From: Spodoptera frugiperda
Lineage: Eukaryota; Arthropoda; Insecta; Lepidoptera; Noctuidae
DNA: 64,000 nucleotides
Reading direction: 5' to 3'
NCBI RefSeq assembly: GCF_023101765.2
Contig: NC_064226.1
Location: forward strand, 9,416,001-9,480,000
Position numbers and translations under genes: made by a program. Positions 1 to 11,608 of this stretch are shown here, in pieces (position 1 is the stretch's first letter; the number at the start of each line of letters is the position of its first letter). The notes beneath the pieces are model-generated. The model saw nothing but the letters and a program-made list of their open reading frames with translations. It was not told the DNA's origin and made no database searches.

Positions 1-63
1 GTAGTCAATTTTGTTTAAAATAACCAGGTAATAATTTATACGTTCGGTTTCATTAATCCAGGT

Positions 64-185
64 AATAAACTGCCGTACTTAGTGATGTTTAATGATTACT
101 AAAACTATTCCTTGGTAACGATTTTGTATCGAAAACAATTGCTTAGGACTGGGTTAAGTAATCATTAAATGACTCTAAAGTGTCT
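64..185. mobile_element. Foldback MITE, ACTGCCG family, degraded
   Basis: CTGCCGTACTTAG at the left, then TTTAATGATTACT and an inverted TTAAGTAATCATTAAATGACTC. The right terminus has lost its GCGGCAG end. Confidence 0.6.
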
Positions 186-1021
186 AATATTTCATCATAA
201 TACTAAGTATTTCATAGATTAACAGATACTAAGACGGATGTACAAATATTACGTTTCTAAATTTTTTATCATAATTAAATTCTCACGTTCGCAAAAAGTG
301 CTAATTTTAGCTAGCTTCGCACTCATGAGTTCACCGCACTGTGGTGGCTCGGACAGGTAAATGACATTAGAACTAAAATGTCAAATAATAACCTAAACCT
401 TTGTAAAATATTAGGTACAAAGTAAACTCATAAATATTAAGTTTTGGTAAGTTAATCACAAAGTCCATAGGGAGGATTTCACTTTGACATTCAATTAGAT
501 TCTATTAAGTATTTCGTAAATGGGTTTACCGAAGTTATAATTGGATATAAAAATTTAGCTTCACTTGATTCTAGTATAAAATTTTCAATAACACTCCGTT
601 TGGGAATTGTTTGTAGAGACTTAAGTACTTAATAGAGGTAGTTTTTATTACACTATAATGTTTTTTATCTATAAGTTGGATAAAACATTTTGGAATTTAG
701 AAAAAAAACTTTAGCATTCGGTTTGACTTTTGCAACAAGTATGGAATAGAGGGTGCAAAGCTTACTTTTTCGGAGTTAAATACATTATTACCGCATATTG
801 AGTCAATGAGTTTTTCTGTAACTACTTTCAAAAATATTAAAATTTCATAATCAAAATGCGAAACAGAATGTAAGGCAGGAATATCTACATCTTGCATTGT
901 TTTATCTATACATATAATAAAATCGTAGAAAAGTGCTGTCTGTACATTGAAAATAAAAATAAAAAAAATAGCAGGGGTTATTATTATGTCGATGTCGAAC
1001 CCAAAAATGTAATTAACTTTT
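186..1021. other. Gene-free AT-rich stretch
   Basis: No gene or clear repeat seen. The long minus-strand frame at 697-1173 runs through the octamer array and has no coding character. Confidence 0.5.
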
Positions 1022-1190
1022 TTTTGTCTGTTTGTCTGTTTGTCTGTTTGTCTGTTTGTCTGTTTGTCTGTTCGTCTGTGCGCGCTAATCTCAGAAACGG
1101 CTGATCCGAGTTGGATGCGGTTTTCACGAATATATTGTGGGATGCTTAAATTTACATTTAGTGTTTGTTTCATGTCAATCGGTTCATAAA
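1022..1190 (+). mobile_element. RTE-like tail with expanded octamer array
   Basis: About seven copies of TGTCTGTT (1022-1079) followed by CGCGCTAATCTCAGAAACGG and GCGGTTTTCACGAAT. The same (TTTGT)-type run followed by CGCTAATCTC occurs at 24695 and a related run at 16640, so the microsatellite grew inside the element. Confidence 0.6.
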
Positions 1191-1335
1191 TAAAAAAGTT
1201 ATGTCAAATTAAAGAATCACGTCGAACATTCTATGCTTATACCATTAATCTCCGCAACTATTTGACGGATTTGGTTGAAATTTGGTACAGATATAGTTTA
1301 GAACCTTAGAAAGGACATAGATATATTTTTATTTC

Positions 1336-1412
1336 AAAAATCAAAAAATAAAATAAAAATAAAAATAAAATAAAAATAAAATAAAATAAAAATAAAATAA
1401 AAATAAAATAAA

Positions 1413-1443
<31 letters not shown>

Positions 1444-1780
1444 TAAAAATAAAAATAAAAATAAAAATAAAAATAAAAATAAAAATAAAAATAAAAATAA
1501 AAATAAAAATAAAAATAAAAATAAAAATAAAAATAAAAATAAAAATAAAAATAAAAATAAAAATAAAAATAAAAATAAAAATAAAAATAAAAATAAAAAT
1601 AAAAATAAAAATAAAAATAAAATAAAATAAAATAAAATAAAATAAAATAAAATAAAATAAAAATAAAATAAATAAATAAAATAAAATAAAATAAAAATAA
1701 AATAAAAAAAATAATAAAATAAAAATAAAATAATAATAAAATAAAAATAAAAAAAAAATAAAATAAAAAATAAATTTATT
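1336..1780. repeat. (AAAAAT)n hexamer array, about 440 bp
   Basis: Near-perfect 6-bp units from about 1420 to 1620, breaking into 5-bp (AAAAT) and mixed units on both sides. The repetitive Phe/Leu/Ile frames on the minus strand are artefacts. Confidence 0.95.
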
Positions 1781-1789
1781 CCGGACATA

Positions 1790-2262
1790 CAGCGCCATCT
1801 ATTGTTCAATTTCGTACTTATAGTACGGAATTGAACAATGTCGGGCTGTTCCTATACTCCGTAGATAGATGGCGTTGATCGCGCAATGGTGTAATTACAA
1901 TTGTTCAATTCATGTTATTGTTTTAATTCATTGGAAATTTGTTTTTACAAAATAGTAAAAAGCAATGAAAAATATAACATAATACAACTTTTAGTACAAA
2001 GAAAACGCTCTAACGGAGTATAGATAATTCTATGTCGATCGTTACACGACTTCGGTTCATGTTATTGTTTTAATTCATCGAAAAAAAGTTAACAAATAGT
2101 AAAAAGGTATGAAAAAAATTATATCAATATAATTAAACTTTTAGTACAAAGAAAATGCCCGAACGGAGTATAAATAAATAATCCAAGTTGTCTTTATCCT
2201 CGATAGATGGCGTTGGGATCGAAATAGATTGCGCTATGGTTTTGTTACAATTATTTGGTTGG
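1790..2262. repeat. Palindrome and 147-bp tandem duplication
   Basis: A hairpin with 18-bp arms (1801-1818 / 1822-1839, one mismatch, 3-base loop), then two diverged units of about 147 bp (from 1909 and 2056) sharing TTCATGTTATTGTTTTAATT and CTTTTAGTACAAAGAAAA. ATAGATGGCGTTG occurs at both ends (about 1866 and 2203) and GCGCCATCTA at 1791 in reverse. Probably one old transposable element with an internal duplication. Confidence 0.6.
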
Positions 2263-2837
2263 GTATCGGCCGAGCGCTTCGGTACTATTGTAGAAAATGT
2301 GTATTATCAGTCGTATGATTATTTGTCTGTAGTGGTCCTGCTGTTTCGTATATTCTAAATTGGTTTCGTTGTATTTGTCAATTAATAAGTTTATTTGTTG
2401 GGTTTTCCTGGTTTTCTGGTTAAACTATTTAACGTAGGTTTAGTTTGATATCGATTATTAGTAGTTACTGTAGTTAGTTTTTTTAATAAAATTGTAAGTC
2501 TAATTTATAAATTAATTAGATTAGATTTAAGTCGTTTCTTTTAAATTATTTAGTTTAAGCTTGGTTATTATAGCATAAAGGATAGGTTCTAATATAATTT
2601 CTTTTTTAATTGTTATAAATTCGTAATTCGTAGCTTTCTTTAGTTTTAAGTTAGTTTTCATCTTAAGTTCGGAAAGATTATAATATTTCTTTAGTTTAAG
2701 TCCGTTTTTAAACTATTTTTTCAATGCCCTAAGTGAGTATACATCTATTAAATTCAAACGCAGAGCTCATTATGTTGATTTTTGAAGAGTTCCCTGGAAT
2801 ATCTTCCACATCTCATTTTTGAAAAGATCCCGCGAGA

Positions 2838-2960
2838 TCGGGAACTCATCATCATCATCATCAGCCTATAGCTATGGGAACTATGTGGTTAAAACCAAAA
2901 ATTTGCCGGAAGTCACTATTCCACGCGAACGAAGTCGCGGGCAAAAGCTAGTTGAAAAAA
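2838..2960 (+). repeat. CATCAT-led and GCTAGT-tailed repeat fragments
   Basis: CATCATCATCATCATCAGCC at 2849 is the start of a common lepidopteran LINE tail. ACGCGAACGAAGTCGCGGGC..GCTAGT at 2922-2953 is an RTE-like terminus. Both are short remnants. Confidence 0.45.
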
Positions 2961-3575
2961 TAAAGTTAAGTGTATATTCTACATTATTCTAAGTACGAGT
3001 TATAAATATTTCATATTTTACTTATTTTAAACAATTGTGTACAAGAGATAATCTTAATATAAACACAAACAGTGTCAAGAACAACATATCCATAACCCAC
3101 GTTGTTAGTACTATATATACTTGTTATATATGTATCAATTTTACCTTGAGATACCTACACACCCGCAACTACATGAGGCAATGTTTCCGAGCCAGTCTGA
3201 TTGCCTCAACAGTTAGAATCGAACCACCAACAAAAACCAGAATGTTACAAATATTAACAAGTTAATACTAACGTGAACACTAAGTAAATGCCACTGCACT
3301 TAACAAACGTACAATGTATTCAACCACTGAGCAGCACAACACACGTGTGTCTATTTCAACATAACTTTTATAAATGACTAAACAAACTAAACACATATAA
3401 TCGACTAACACAAAGCCGGCAAAGTCGAAAACATACGTCACTAAAACCTGTTACAAGCTAACGTTATGAGCAGTCATTACTTCACGTTCCTTTGTTTTCA
3501 AATTCAAAACAGAGGATGTTATAAAAAAAAATATGTTTTTAAGTGAATATTTAAATAAGGTAATTCAGTAAAAAC
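2960..3575. other. Gene-free AT-rich stretch
   Basis: No supportable feature; frame 3035-3265 lacks an ATG start and any recognisable motif. Confidence 0.45.
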
Positions 3576-3579
3576 TAAC

Positions 3580-3835
3580 CGAAGTCAGGAGTCAGCGCTG
3601 ATTGTGTCACCGGCTACCTCGAAACACGTGTTTCTCTCATATCACTGTCACTTTTTAACGAGAGCACTATTCTTTGTTGTTGTCCAACAGTTCGTTCGGC
3701 GTTTGCGCACGGTCGTCAATGCTACGGTGCGGTGGCGCAGCGCCCAGCGCGGCCGCATGCAACCAAAGGTTTCGACATCAGCGAGAGGGGACTGACGGCT
3801 ACCTACGTCTCAGTTACACGTACTGAGGCTTCCAT
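3580..3835 (-). promoter_or_regulatory. Possible promoter / first exon (minus) with E-box palindrome
   Basis: GC-rich patch (3690-3780, with GCGCAGCGCCCAGCGCGGCC) in AT-rich DNA. A perfect 14-bp palindrome GAAACACGTGTTTC at 3621-3634 centres on CACGTG. On the minus strand initiator-like TCAGT motifs lie near 3790-3835 and a donor-like CG|GTTAGT lies at 3580. No coding exon could be linked to it. The short plus-strand frame 3604-3795 is probably not translated. Confidence 0.3.
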
Positions 3836-5711
3836 AAAACCATGAGACGGCTATATCAACTGCAGAAATGCCTTCGCCGCAACTGGACGACCTTCAAGAC
3901 CTACCATTATTGCTAATAAGCTCGTCTTTTGCAATCTTTGATTTTTCTTCACGGTTTAAATTGAGATGGAATATTTGTTATGTACGCAGGTGATATTTAG
4001 GTCAGGAAGTGTTTCTGAGTTATCATCCACCAGTTAATATAAATTTAATCCTGAAACCCATTACTGTAACACAATGGACAGGTGACCCGGACCGCGGATT
4101 ATAACTGGATTATAGCTCCTAAAAGTAACTAACTACTTTATGGTGATGGGACTGTTATTGGGGGATTACAGGTTAAGCAAATCCCATCTATGTGCTTTTA
4201 TAACAGATTTAAACCCTACAAACTACTCCCAGGGCTTACCATTAACCTTAATTTAATGCAAAAAGGTTGATCAAACGCATGAACATAATAAAACTGCTGA
4301 CTCACGCTGTACTCAGTTCGGTGACAAATTCACTCAATTGAGTACATTGACACAATTTGATCTAGGTTTTTTAGTAAATTACCTATACAATAACTTAATA
4401 CAACATAATAAAACCAACAAAGATATCCGACGTAGGTAGATAAGACAGAACATTAAAAGAACGTGGGTCTTTTAGATGTCCTTTTTATGTGGCCTGTTTC
4501 GAGACAATAATACTTAAGACAGACTGCCAACAAAAATCTGTTGAAGGCAAGTCCTCCGCTAGTGCCGAGCACTTTTGCCTCAATTGCGTTTAATGTGTTA
4601 AATGATAAAAGATATAAAGTATACGCTAATATTCAATAAATAATATTCTACTGTACCTAATTATGTAGCTAAGCAGTATAGTTTTATGAAATGTAAAAAG
4701 AAATAGCGACCGATCCTGTTTATAAACATGTTCGCCGCAAAATTCTTATCGAGTCTTTCATTGTCGTTTACATAACATGTTCGGTTTTAAAACGGGTTGT
4801 AACTCCATTTTATAGTACTGTAAAAGAGAATTGGTCAAGTTTAATACATTTTCGAAATATAATAATAATATGATATAGTAATCTGTTACACTTAATCCTT
4901 ATTTGGTTCATATTAATTAAACATGATACAATATCTCTCCAAATTTTTCTTATGGAATGGACCACATTGCAAATTAGGTGTAACTACACATTTTTTCGTG
5001 GCGTTTGGAGTTTTACATTAGCATAAAAATTGGGATTTTACATTACATTTGTGGCGTCACTTCCTTCTAAATCCCAAAAGAGTGAGAGGTACACATATCA
5101 ATCTAACAACCAATTTTCACTAAATACAAATGCTATGAGTCCAATGTATAGAGGGTGAATCAATTCACATGATTTATTTTATATACGTGTTAAGTTACTT
5201 TATTTTAAACGTACATATTATGTATATGTTTAGTCCAGTTGGAATTTCTACTTTGGAAATGTGCATTCACTATGCTGTTATGTGCTAGACATTTTCGTTT
5301 TATGAATAGCTGCTCTAAGCTGGACACTGCATGTGAGTTTCTGAATTCGATTTCCGCTTGAAAATGTGTTCTGGTTTGGTATTATGTGGATTTCATCTAT
5401 GTATGTTTAAAATAAAGTCTAAAATTGAATCAGATCTAAAGATGCTTTTGCACCAGATATGTATGTGCTATGCTACGTTGCTGTGGATGCGTTTGGCATG
5501 CATAAATTATTATTCATTGGTACATATAAAACGGATTTAACTAAGATACGTGTTTTATGTGGAAAGATGCGTACTATGCGGATGCATGCTATACATTTCA
5601 GTGATACTCTCACTTTCTAAACCTTTGAAACTATGATCTCCAACCCGCTTGCCAAGCGTAGATAGTCTGGCAACCCACCTTTCAATGTTCCTTGCCAATG
5701 TTCTTTAAGTA

Positions 5712-6080
5712 TCACAGATATATATTATGCAAGCATTGTTCAATTTGCTTGCAGGGCTCAAAGATGATATATAGGTATCCATTGGAAGGATAATGAGCAT
5801 TGCATCTAGGGCGCTCCGGGGTTGGTCTACTAAGAGGACCCGGTGCCTCCTTTAATTGCAGTTGGTGGCCACCGGGAAAGTTTAAGTAAGGTAAAAATCC
5901 CACACTGCCTATTTTTTTAACCATAAAGCTAGGCGCCTTTTGAAGATCAACAAAAATAAAGTTTGCTTGGAGACAGATGTCTAATATTGTAAAAATGGCT
6001 GCCATCTTAATGCTATTGTCCTTTGACATTACAGAAAAGTCAACAGAACCGGATTTAAATATATTACCAATCTGTATCAT
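5712..6080 (-). other. Unassigned minus-strand open frame of about 120 codons
   Basis: Contains KMAAIFTILDICLQANFIFV and, near the end, GAPGPLSRPTPERPRCNAH-like text from a GC-rich patch at 5800-5880. No family recognised. Its 5' splice acceptor does not join in phase with the gene at 7536-10717, so I do not add it there. A repeat-derived frame is the likeliest reading. Confidence 0.15.
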
Positions 6081-7219
6081 ACTTAATATGGAACAAACGT
6101 GTCTGGAAAATACTTAAGTACCCAAATGGGCAATATCTATATGCACAATGACTGTAAAGTCCTTCAAAACTAGAGCTATCAAGATTTTATAGAACTAGGA
6201 AATTCTGCTATCTTCATACTTGGATAATTAGATCACACTTAGATCATCAATCTTCTTCATCTGTGAAGAGATGAGACTGGATTTAAAAATTATTATATCA
6301 TTCAATTTTAACGATTCAAGTGCCGGCTAAAGTTTCAAGACGTTGCATGCTCTACCGTGAAATCGAAGTATTACCTACTTCTGTTACCTTCTATCTAATG
6401 GCATTAGGTATAATATTCATAATATCAATTGCTTCATCGAGTTAAACCTTGATAGATATGTCTTTGTCCAATTAAATAATAGTTCTTACTTTTTAAAGGT
6501 TAACACAATTACTGCAGTATTACTCTGAGGTGATTTTTGTCTTCGGTTTTCGGTCTTTTGCTAGATTTGGTATCGTATGTTTGGGTTTTCGAAGTCATAA
6601 TATAGAGATTAGGAGTTTTAATTTGATTTGATTAATTTCGATTAGTAAAGTGCATATTTTAAGGAATATAATTGTCAATTCTTCATTAAAATAAACCACA
6701 TGATGTAATAAGAAAAGATGTATAATACACTCTTGTCATTCTCTTAATAGAAACTCTACGCGTGCATCATGCATTGCATGGCATCCATACTATGACATCA
6801 ATCAATCCCATTCCTTAGTTTCCGAAAGTGATCTATTAATAACCAATGCATTTCATATTTGGTCGATTATTGGCGTTATTCCAAATCCGGAGTTTTCTAT
6901 ACATCTTATAAATAGTTTCCAATCTAATCTTAGAATGAGACAAAAATATAACGCACCGGATGATTTATTTTGAAAAAATGTAGGTATGTGGAAGTATTGC
7001 AAAATAGTTGACATTTCGCTTTTTATCTCTCTGGAACTTTCTGCCAGATTTTAGTGAATACTTTTAGTTCATATAATCATAACCCGTAATATAGGGTATT
7101 CCTTAAATCCCGTGTCTTACAGAACCTGGGGATTGCAAATAGGTCACCGAAAAACCGGTGTTGCAGGCTGCTTCCTCACAATTTCAAGTCGTTTTTAGGA
7201 CTTCCTTTGTCAAAAACTG

Positions 7220-7254
7220 TCTTAGAATCATAGATCTTTGCTATGATTCTAAGA
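7220..7254. repeat. Perfect 14-bp hairpin
   Basis: TCTTAGAATCATAG, 7-base loop, CTATGATTCTAAGA. Short arms; no sign of a longer precursor around it. Confidence 0.6.
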
Positions 7255-7535
7255 TCGTTTATTACATTGCTTAGATATCATTCACGTAATAAAAACATAC
7301 GAGATACAGAGTTTGAATTTCCGTGATGTTTCTGAAGGACACGAGCAATAGCAAACTAGTTTTGTAGCACACGTAATAGGTCATCGTTGGAAGAAGAAAG
7401 AACATCATCGCACACAACTTCAACGATTGTGTCGAATTAAAATCAAAATGTGGCGTGAGAGCATTAGACGTCAGAGCATTACACGCAAATTGCAATACTG
7501 AAACAAGACGCTAAGTAAAATATAATTTTACTTAC

Positions 7536-10500
7536 ATCATCCAAAGATATTCTTCGTCTTTGCTTGTCTGTCTTTGTAGTCCGCCAAATTGAGTACCTGC
7601 AATGATAAACCATGGTTATTATCACATAAGAGCAATATTTCGACAGGGTATGTAGATTGTAAGCTGTAATCTGTGAGGCAATGAAATATAAGTATAAAGA
7701 CATGGTTAAGAGTTTATTGTAGATTATGTTGCTAATGAGATAATTTGCTAATCTTTTAGTGAATAGAATTGATTAGATAATTGTCTGCCGTATTTGTCAA
7801 TTAATATTTTACTTGAGACATTCATTTGAAATAAAAAGAAACACATATTTTTGCTTTTTCTAGTAAATACTCTATTTAAATGCTCATAACTCAAAACAGT
7901 GTCGCATATTTTAATAAGTATCGCAATGACACACACACCAAATGTACCAGGAATCTTCAGTTTAAAAAAAAATAAGATTCCTACTGTCTGAGTAAGATAG
8001 AAAATGTTCAAGAATTCATTCATTCTTCTTCCCAGTCATTTGCCACGCAAATACCAAACTAGTTAAAACTTTGGTTCCATTGCATTTAATTCCTTGTTTT
8101 TGGCTTTTATGCTAATGGCCAAATCTCATTTCCTAGTAAAAATGAGCGGATAATAATTCCATCTGCACAAATGTTCGTGGGTCGTTACAACATCTAAATT
8201 TTGTTCTCTCATGGTCAGCATTATTAGAGTTGAACAAAGCCATGCAATCATAAAATGACGTCAGATTTCTGTTTTCATGTTTCTTGTTTATCGTTGAAAC
8301 CGCATTCATTGTCCATCATGTCATAATTATCATCATATTTTTTTCGTTTTAGTTTATCTGCTAATTCAATAATTATACATAACCATATTTTCTTTTCCAG
8401 AATTTTCATTTATGTTGATATTATGTTTGTTCAGTCTTCGATGGTCGTGTTTACCGTTTTATTTTAAACTCTTTCATGATTCTCTGAACTGATATCTAAA
8501 TTGTGATCTACAATTAGTATGATTGGTTCTGGAAGTTCAGTAATAAAAATATCATCACCGGGACTGGTATTCCCAGCCAAATTGTCTTATATGACTCATA
8601 AAATTTATCGGTCAATAAAATTTTTCAAACTTCTGCAATTGATTTTGAATCATTGATGGAGAAAATTCGTTTGCTCATAACGATGCTTGAAGGTCTAAGG
8701 GTTATAAATAATTGGGCTTCATTTTCCGGTCCTTTGCCCCGAGCTATTTTTATATTGGGAGCAGCAATTACCGGCTATTTCAATTCAAATGAATTCAAAG
8801 AAATTCCTACTCCATTGATTACACGTTGAAGATTATTTCTCGCCTTTAAATAGCGTTCGTTACCTATGAGTGCGGATATTTAGTGGGTGACATTGAATTT
8901 TGGATACCTGTTAGATAAGTATTATCTTTGATTTTATCTCAGTTTAGTACGCATTAACAATCGTCTAGAGTACGTCTAACCATTTAAAGGAAGTATTTTG
9001 CTTATTACAAACGATTAAGGAAAAATATTTTAAATGTTTTGCCCATTACTTGACGCCTGTCGATACAATTGCTATCGACTAACATTTTAACAAAACATAA
9101 TATTAGGTTTACTAAAACAATAATATTCAAAACGTTCATGAAATTGAATATTAGCTATAAGCAGTGACCTTTTGATAGTTACAATAACCTTGTCTCACAA
9201 AAATTAGATATCGACGTTGATTTGAATATATAATTGCGAAACAGAATCAATTGTAAGCACAAGACGGGCAAAAACAATATGTATTTCCTTATTGATAGCC
9301 TTCAACACCTAACGTGAAACAAAAAAATCTGCAACTTCAAGCAATAACGACTTTGTGCGCAGAAGATGACAATCTTACAGCAATTTATGTAATCGTTTAT
9401 CTTTTATAATAATACGACATCATTTTACATGACAACAAGGTCTTAAATAGAACCGATAAAAAATCACAGATCAACGAAAATACTGCTGGCACGATGTTTA
9501 GTATTCGTGCGTTGGATAATCAATTATAGTATAAGAGTATTCTAATTGAAGATGGTGATAAGTATCGTAAAATCGTAAAAACCTTGGCACAATGGCGTGC
9601 CAATAGAATACCATGATGACGTCACAATACACATGACATTCATTGCCATATGCGTCGAACATTAATTTGGACAAAAATAAACGAGTTTACAAAACAAAGT
9701 AGAGACTGAAATCTTTTGCTTTGTGAGCTGAGAAATATGGATATTGTAACAGTAGTCAAATTGGGCAACGGACTTCGTGCTCCATTTCTTTATTCAAAAG
9801 TCTTTATAATTAAATGTATGGTTAATGAACGATAAGTAATTATGGACTTTAAAATGCACGACTTCAGAGTTCAGTGTAAATTAAATGAAACATTTTTTCG
9901 AATGCAATACTTAATTAAGCAACATCATCATTAAAGCAAGCGATTGTTAATAAAATTATTATTACCATTGTTCGATAAAAATGAAATTCGTTGACATTAA
10001 AATTATCAACTCGTTTACCTATAAGAACCAGTTTAGAAAGTGGAACAAAGTGAACTTGTTAAATATATCTAAACCTATTGCATAATTGAAATAATATATT
10101 AGAGTATTTTTATTTAATAATAATGAACCTTGAATGGAACATTTGTTTAGTTTAGATTGTTCCTGTACATTAAGATTGTCGTTTAGTTGACAAACAAGGT
10201 AACCGGTTTCCATTCTCCACTAGTTAACCTTACTTTAATATGCATTGTTAAATACGTGACGTGCTTACGACGTTGGGCCCATCCCACTTTGTATGTTTTT
10301 TTTTTGTTACCATGTGGCTGGCTAGAGATGCTTTTTTGTTATAGGGCCACAAATAGCCAAGAATGTTTTTTTGTACAAACGTTTCTGTCGTATCAATAAT
10401 AAAAGATGGCAGTTTTATTCATAAAAAGTAATTTGGTTAAAGCATGTTTTGTCTCATTCTCGCAAGTTGAACGTGTCGAAATGCAATGATGTTGACAACA

Positions 10501-10717
10501 AACTCGAACTAATTTTTAAGTATTGAAAACACATAAAATACGAATAATTTTGGTACAAATAAAACTCACCTGTTTGGCTACTTTGAGAATTTGTGGAACT
10601 AACACTTGTTTCACTGTTGGTACGATTTCTTGAGGTAAATAACAAATTCCACGGGCTGTAGTTGGAAGTTTGAGCAGTATTTCGGTTTTGAGAAGAATTT
10701 TTGTTATTAGAATCCAT
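7536..10717 (-). CDS. 5' part of an unrecognised gene (two exons)
   Basis: Exon 1 codes from ATG at 10717 down to 10570 and ends CAG|GTGAGT. A 61-base exon at 7596-7536 has a clean acceptor (TTATCATTGCAG) and a strong donor (GTAAGT). Joined, they read through in frame: exon 1 gives a Ser/Asn/Thr/Gln-rich segment (starts MDSNNKNSSQNRN, ends SSTNSQSSQT) and exon 2 gives GTQFGGLQRQTSKDEEYLWM. Exon 2 ends with two bases of the next codon, so the gene continues left. I could not find the next exon with confidence, and it may lie left of 7.5 kb. The low-complexity N-terminus looks disordered and cytosolic; no signal peptide or membrane span is visible. No family is recognised. The intron of about 3 kb carries no clear repeat. 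The gene is divergent from DRC5, so the two may share a promoter region. Confidence 0.5.
7597..10569. other. Intron of the minus-strand gene
   Basis: AT-rich, no clear repeat insertion, unlike the other long introns of the window. Frames 7748-8023 and 10019-10213 look like chance. Confidence 0.4.
9584..9624. promoter_or_regulatory. Paired palindromes: TTGGCAC/GTGCCAA and CRE
   Basis: TTGGCAC..GTGCCAA (9584-9603) and a full cyclic-AMP-response palindrome TGACGTCA (9617-9624) within 41 bases, in the intron of the minus-strand gene. Sites of this length occur by chance; only the clustering is notable. Confidence 0.25.
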
Positions 10718-11305
10718 CTTGTGTTACGATTTAGATTTTAAAACGTTGAATAAATTTTATAAACTTGCTTTTATAATAAATTGGAAATATAGAGTCGCGC
10801 ACGCCGGTCGATATTACAATATGATATGACACGGTAACAAACTAAACAGTGAATGCGGCGCGAGCGCAGAGCACAACTTTGTTTTGGTCCGAACGTTTAC
10901 GAAGAGACGCGGAAACTCCCGAATGTCGTGTTTACGTTAGCTATGTTTTGGTGAACTTTGTACTATTAATATACATTATACACTGTTCTTATTATTTAAA
11001 TGACATCTGCGTCATTTTAACTAATTGGTGACTAGGTTAATTGTTCATTTAGTATTATGGTATACTAATAAACGAACGTACTTAGTTTTTAATTGTGTTA
11101 ATAGTCAATACTAAATTTGATGCTTAGGGCCACAATTGGCACACCTGCAACATATAATATTTGGTTTTATTAGGTAAAAATTTTTCGAAATTAACGATTA
11201 CTCAGCGAAGTATTTTTTTTCTTCGTAAAGGGTGTATTATTGTATGGAAAAGGTAAATTCTTTTAAAATAAGGGGAGAATCGAACAATGAAGATTGTACT
11301 GGACT
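10718..11305. promoter_or_regulatory. Bidirectional intergenic region between the unnamed minus gene and DRC5
   Basis: The two start codons face apart, 891 bases between 10717 and 11609. A GC-richer patch at about 10793-10930 (GTCGCGCACGCCGG, then GCGGCGCGAGCGCAGAG) stands out from the AT-rich surroundings and is the best promoter candidate. No convincing TATA box is placed at a sensible distance. Transcription start sites cannot be fixed from sequence. Confidence 0.35.
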
Positions 11306-11593
11306 ATGCAATTATTGGAAATACTTATTATTATATATCTAACCCCAATTACTTATTACTTGGCCCAACAAATGGAAACCAGAAATTCACATACAAACTT
11401 TTACACTCCACACAAGCATCGCAAACAAAACGAAAAATCCAAGTCCAACAAAAATATCAGCAAAAAGTTTCTTGTAGATCGATCTCGAGGCCCAATTAAT
11501 AAAAAAAAAAAATCCTTGACAAATAACAAATCAACCGTGACATTTCCAACAGTATACTCATTGTTGAACCGTATAATTTCTTGTAAAGTTTAG
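11306..11593 (+). CDS. Upstream ORF, 95 codons, in frame with DRC5
   Basis: ATG at 11306 opens a 95-residue frame ending at TAG 11591-11593, only 15 bases before the DRC5 ATG and in the same frame. Residues 2-20 (MQLLEILIIIYLTPITYYLA) are hydrophobic and could be a membrane anchor or signal peptide. The rest is basic, with runs such as KHRKQNEKSKSNKNISKK and KKKK. I recognise no family. It could be a small membrane protein on a two-cistron transcript, an upstream ORF that limits DRC5 translation, or chance. The A-rich codon use and lysine-rich tail are what AT-rich DNA gives by accident, so confidence is low. Other short ATG frames (11243, 11287) overlap its start. Confidence 0.25.
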   Translation: MQLLEILIIIYLTPITYYLAQQMETRNSHTNFYTPHKHRKQNEKSKSNKNISKKFLVDRSRGPINKKKKSLTNNKSTVTFPTVYSLLNRIISCKV

Positions 11594-11608
11594 AAAAAAG
11601 CCGGCACC

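Larger units (their letters stand above)
3836..7535. other. Gene-free stretch, may hold distal exons of the 7536-10717 gene
   Basis: Beyond the unassigned frame at 5712-6080 and the hairpin at 7220 nothing is supportable. CCAACCCGCTTGCCAAGCGT at about 5641 resembles a common lepidopteran repeat end. Small exons could hide here. Confidence 0.4.

Noticed and set aside
1022..1079. Regular 8-bp repeats resembling a CRISPR-like array
   Set aside because: No spacers, direct tandem units only, in a eukaryotic genome: a microsatellite.
1306..1809. Long minus-strand frames of Phe/Leu/Ile repeats
   Set aside because: Pure translation of the hexamer array; no start, splice or composition support.
4301..4370. 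Possible small minus-strand exon ending in GTGAGT
   Set aside because: Acceptor tract is poor and the phase does not fit the 7536-10717 gene.
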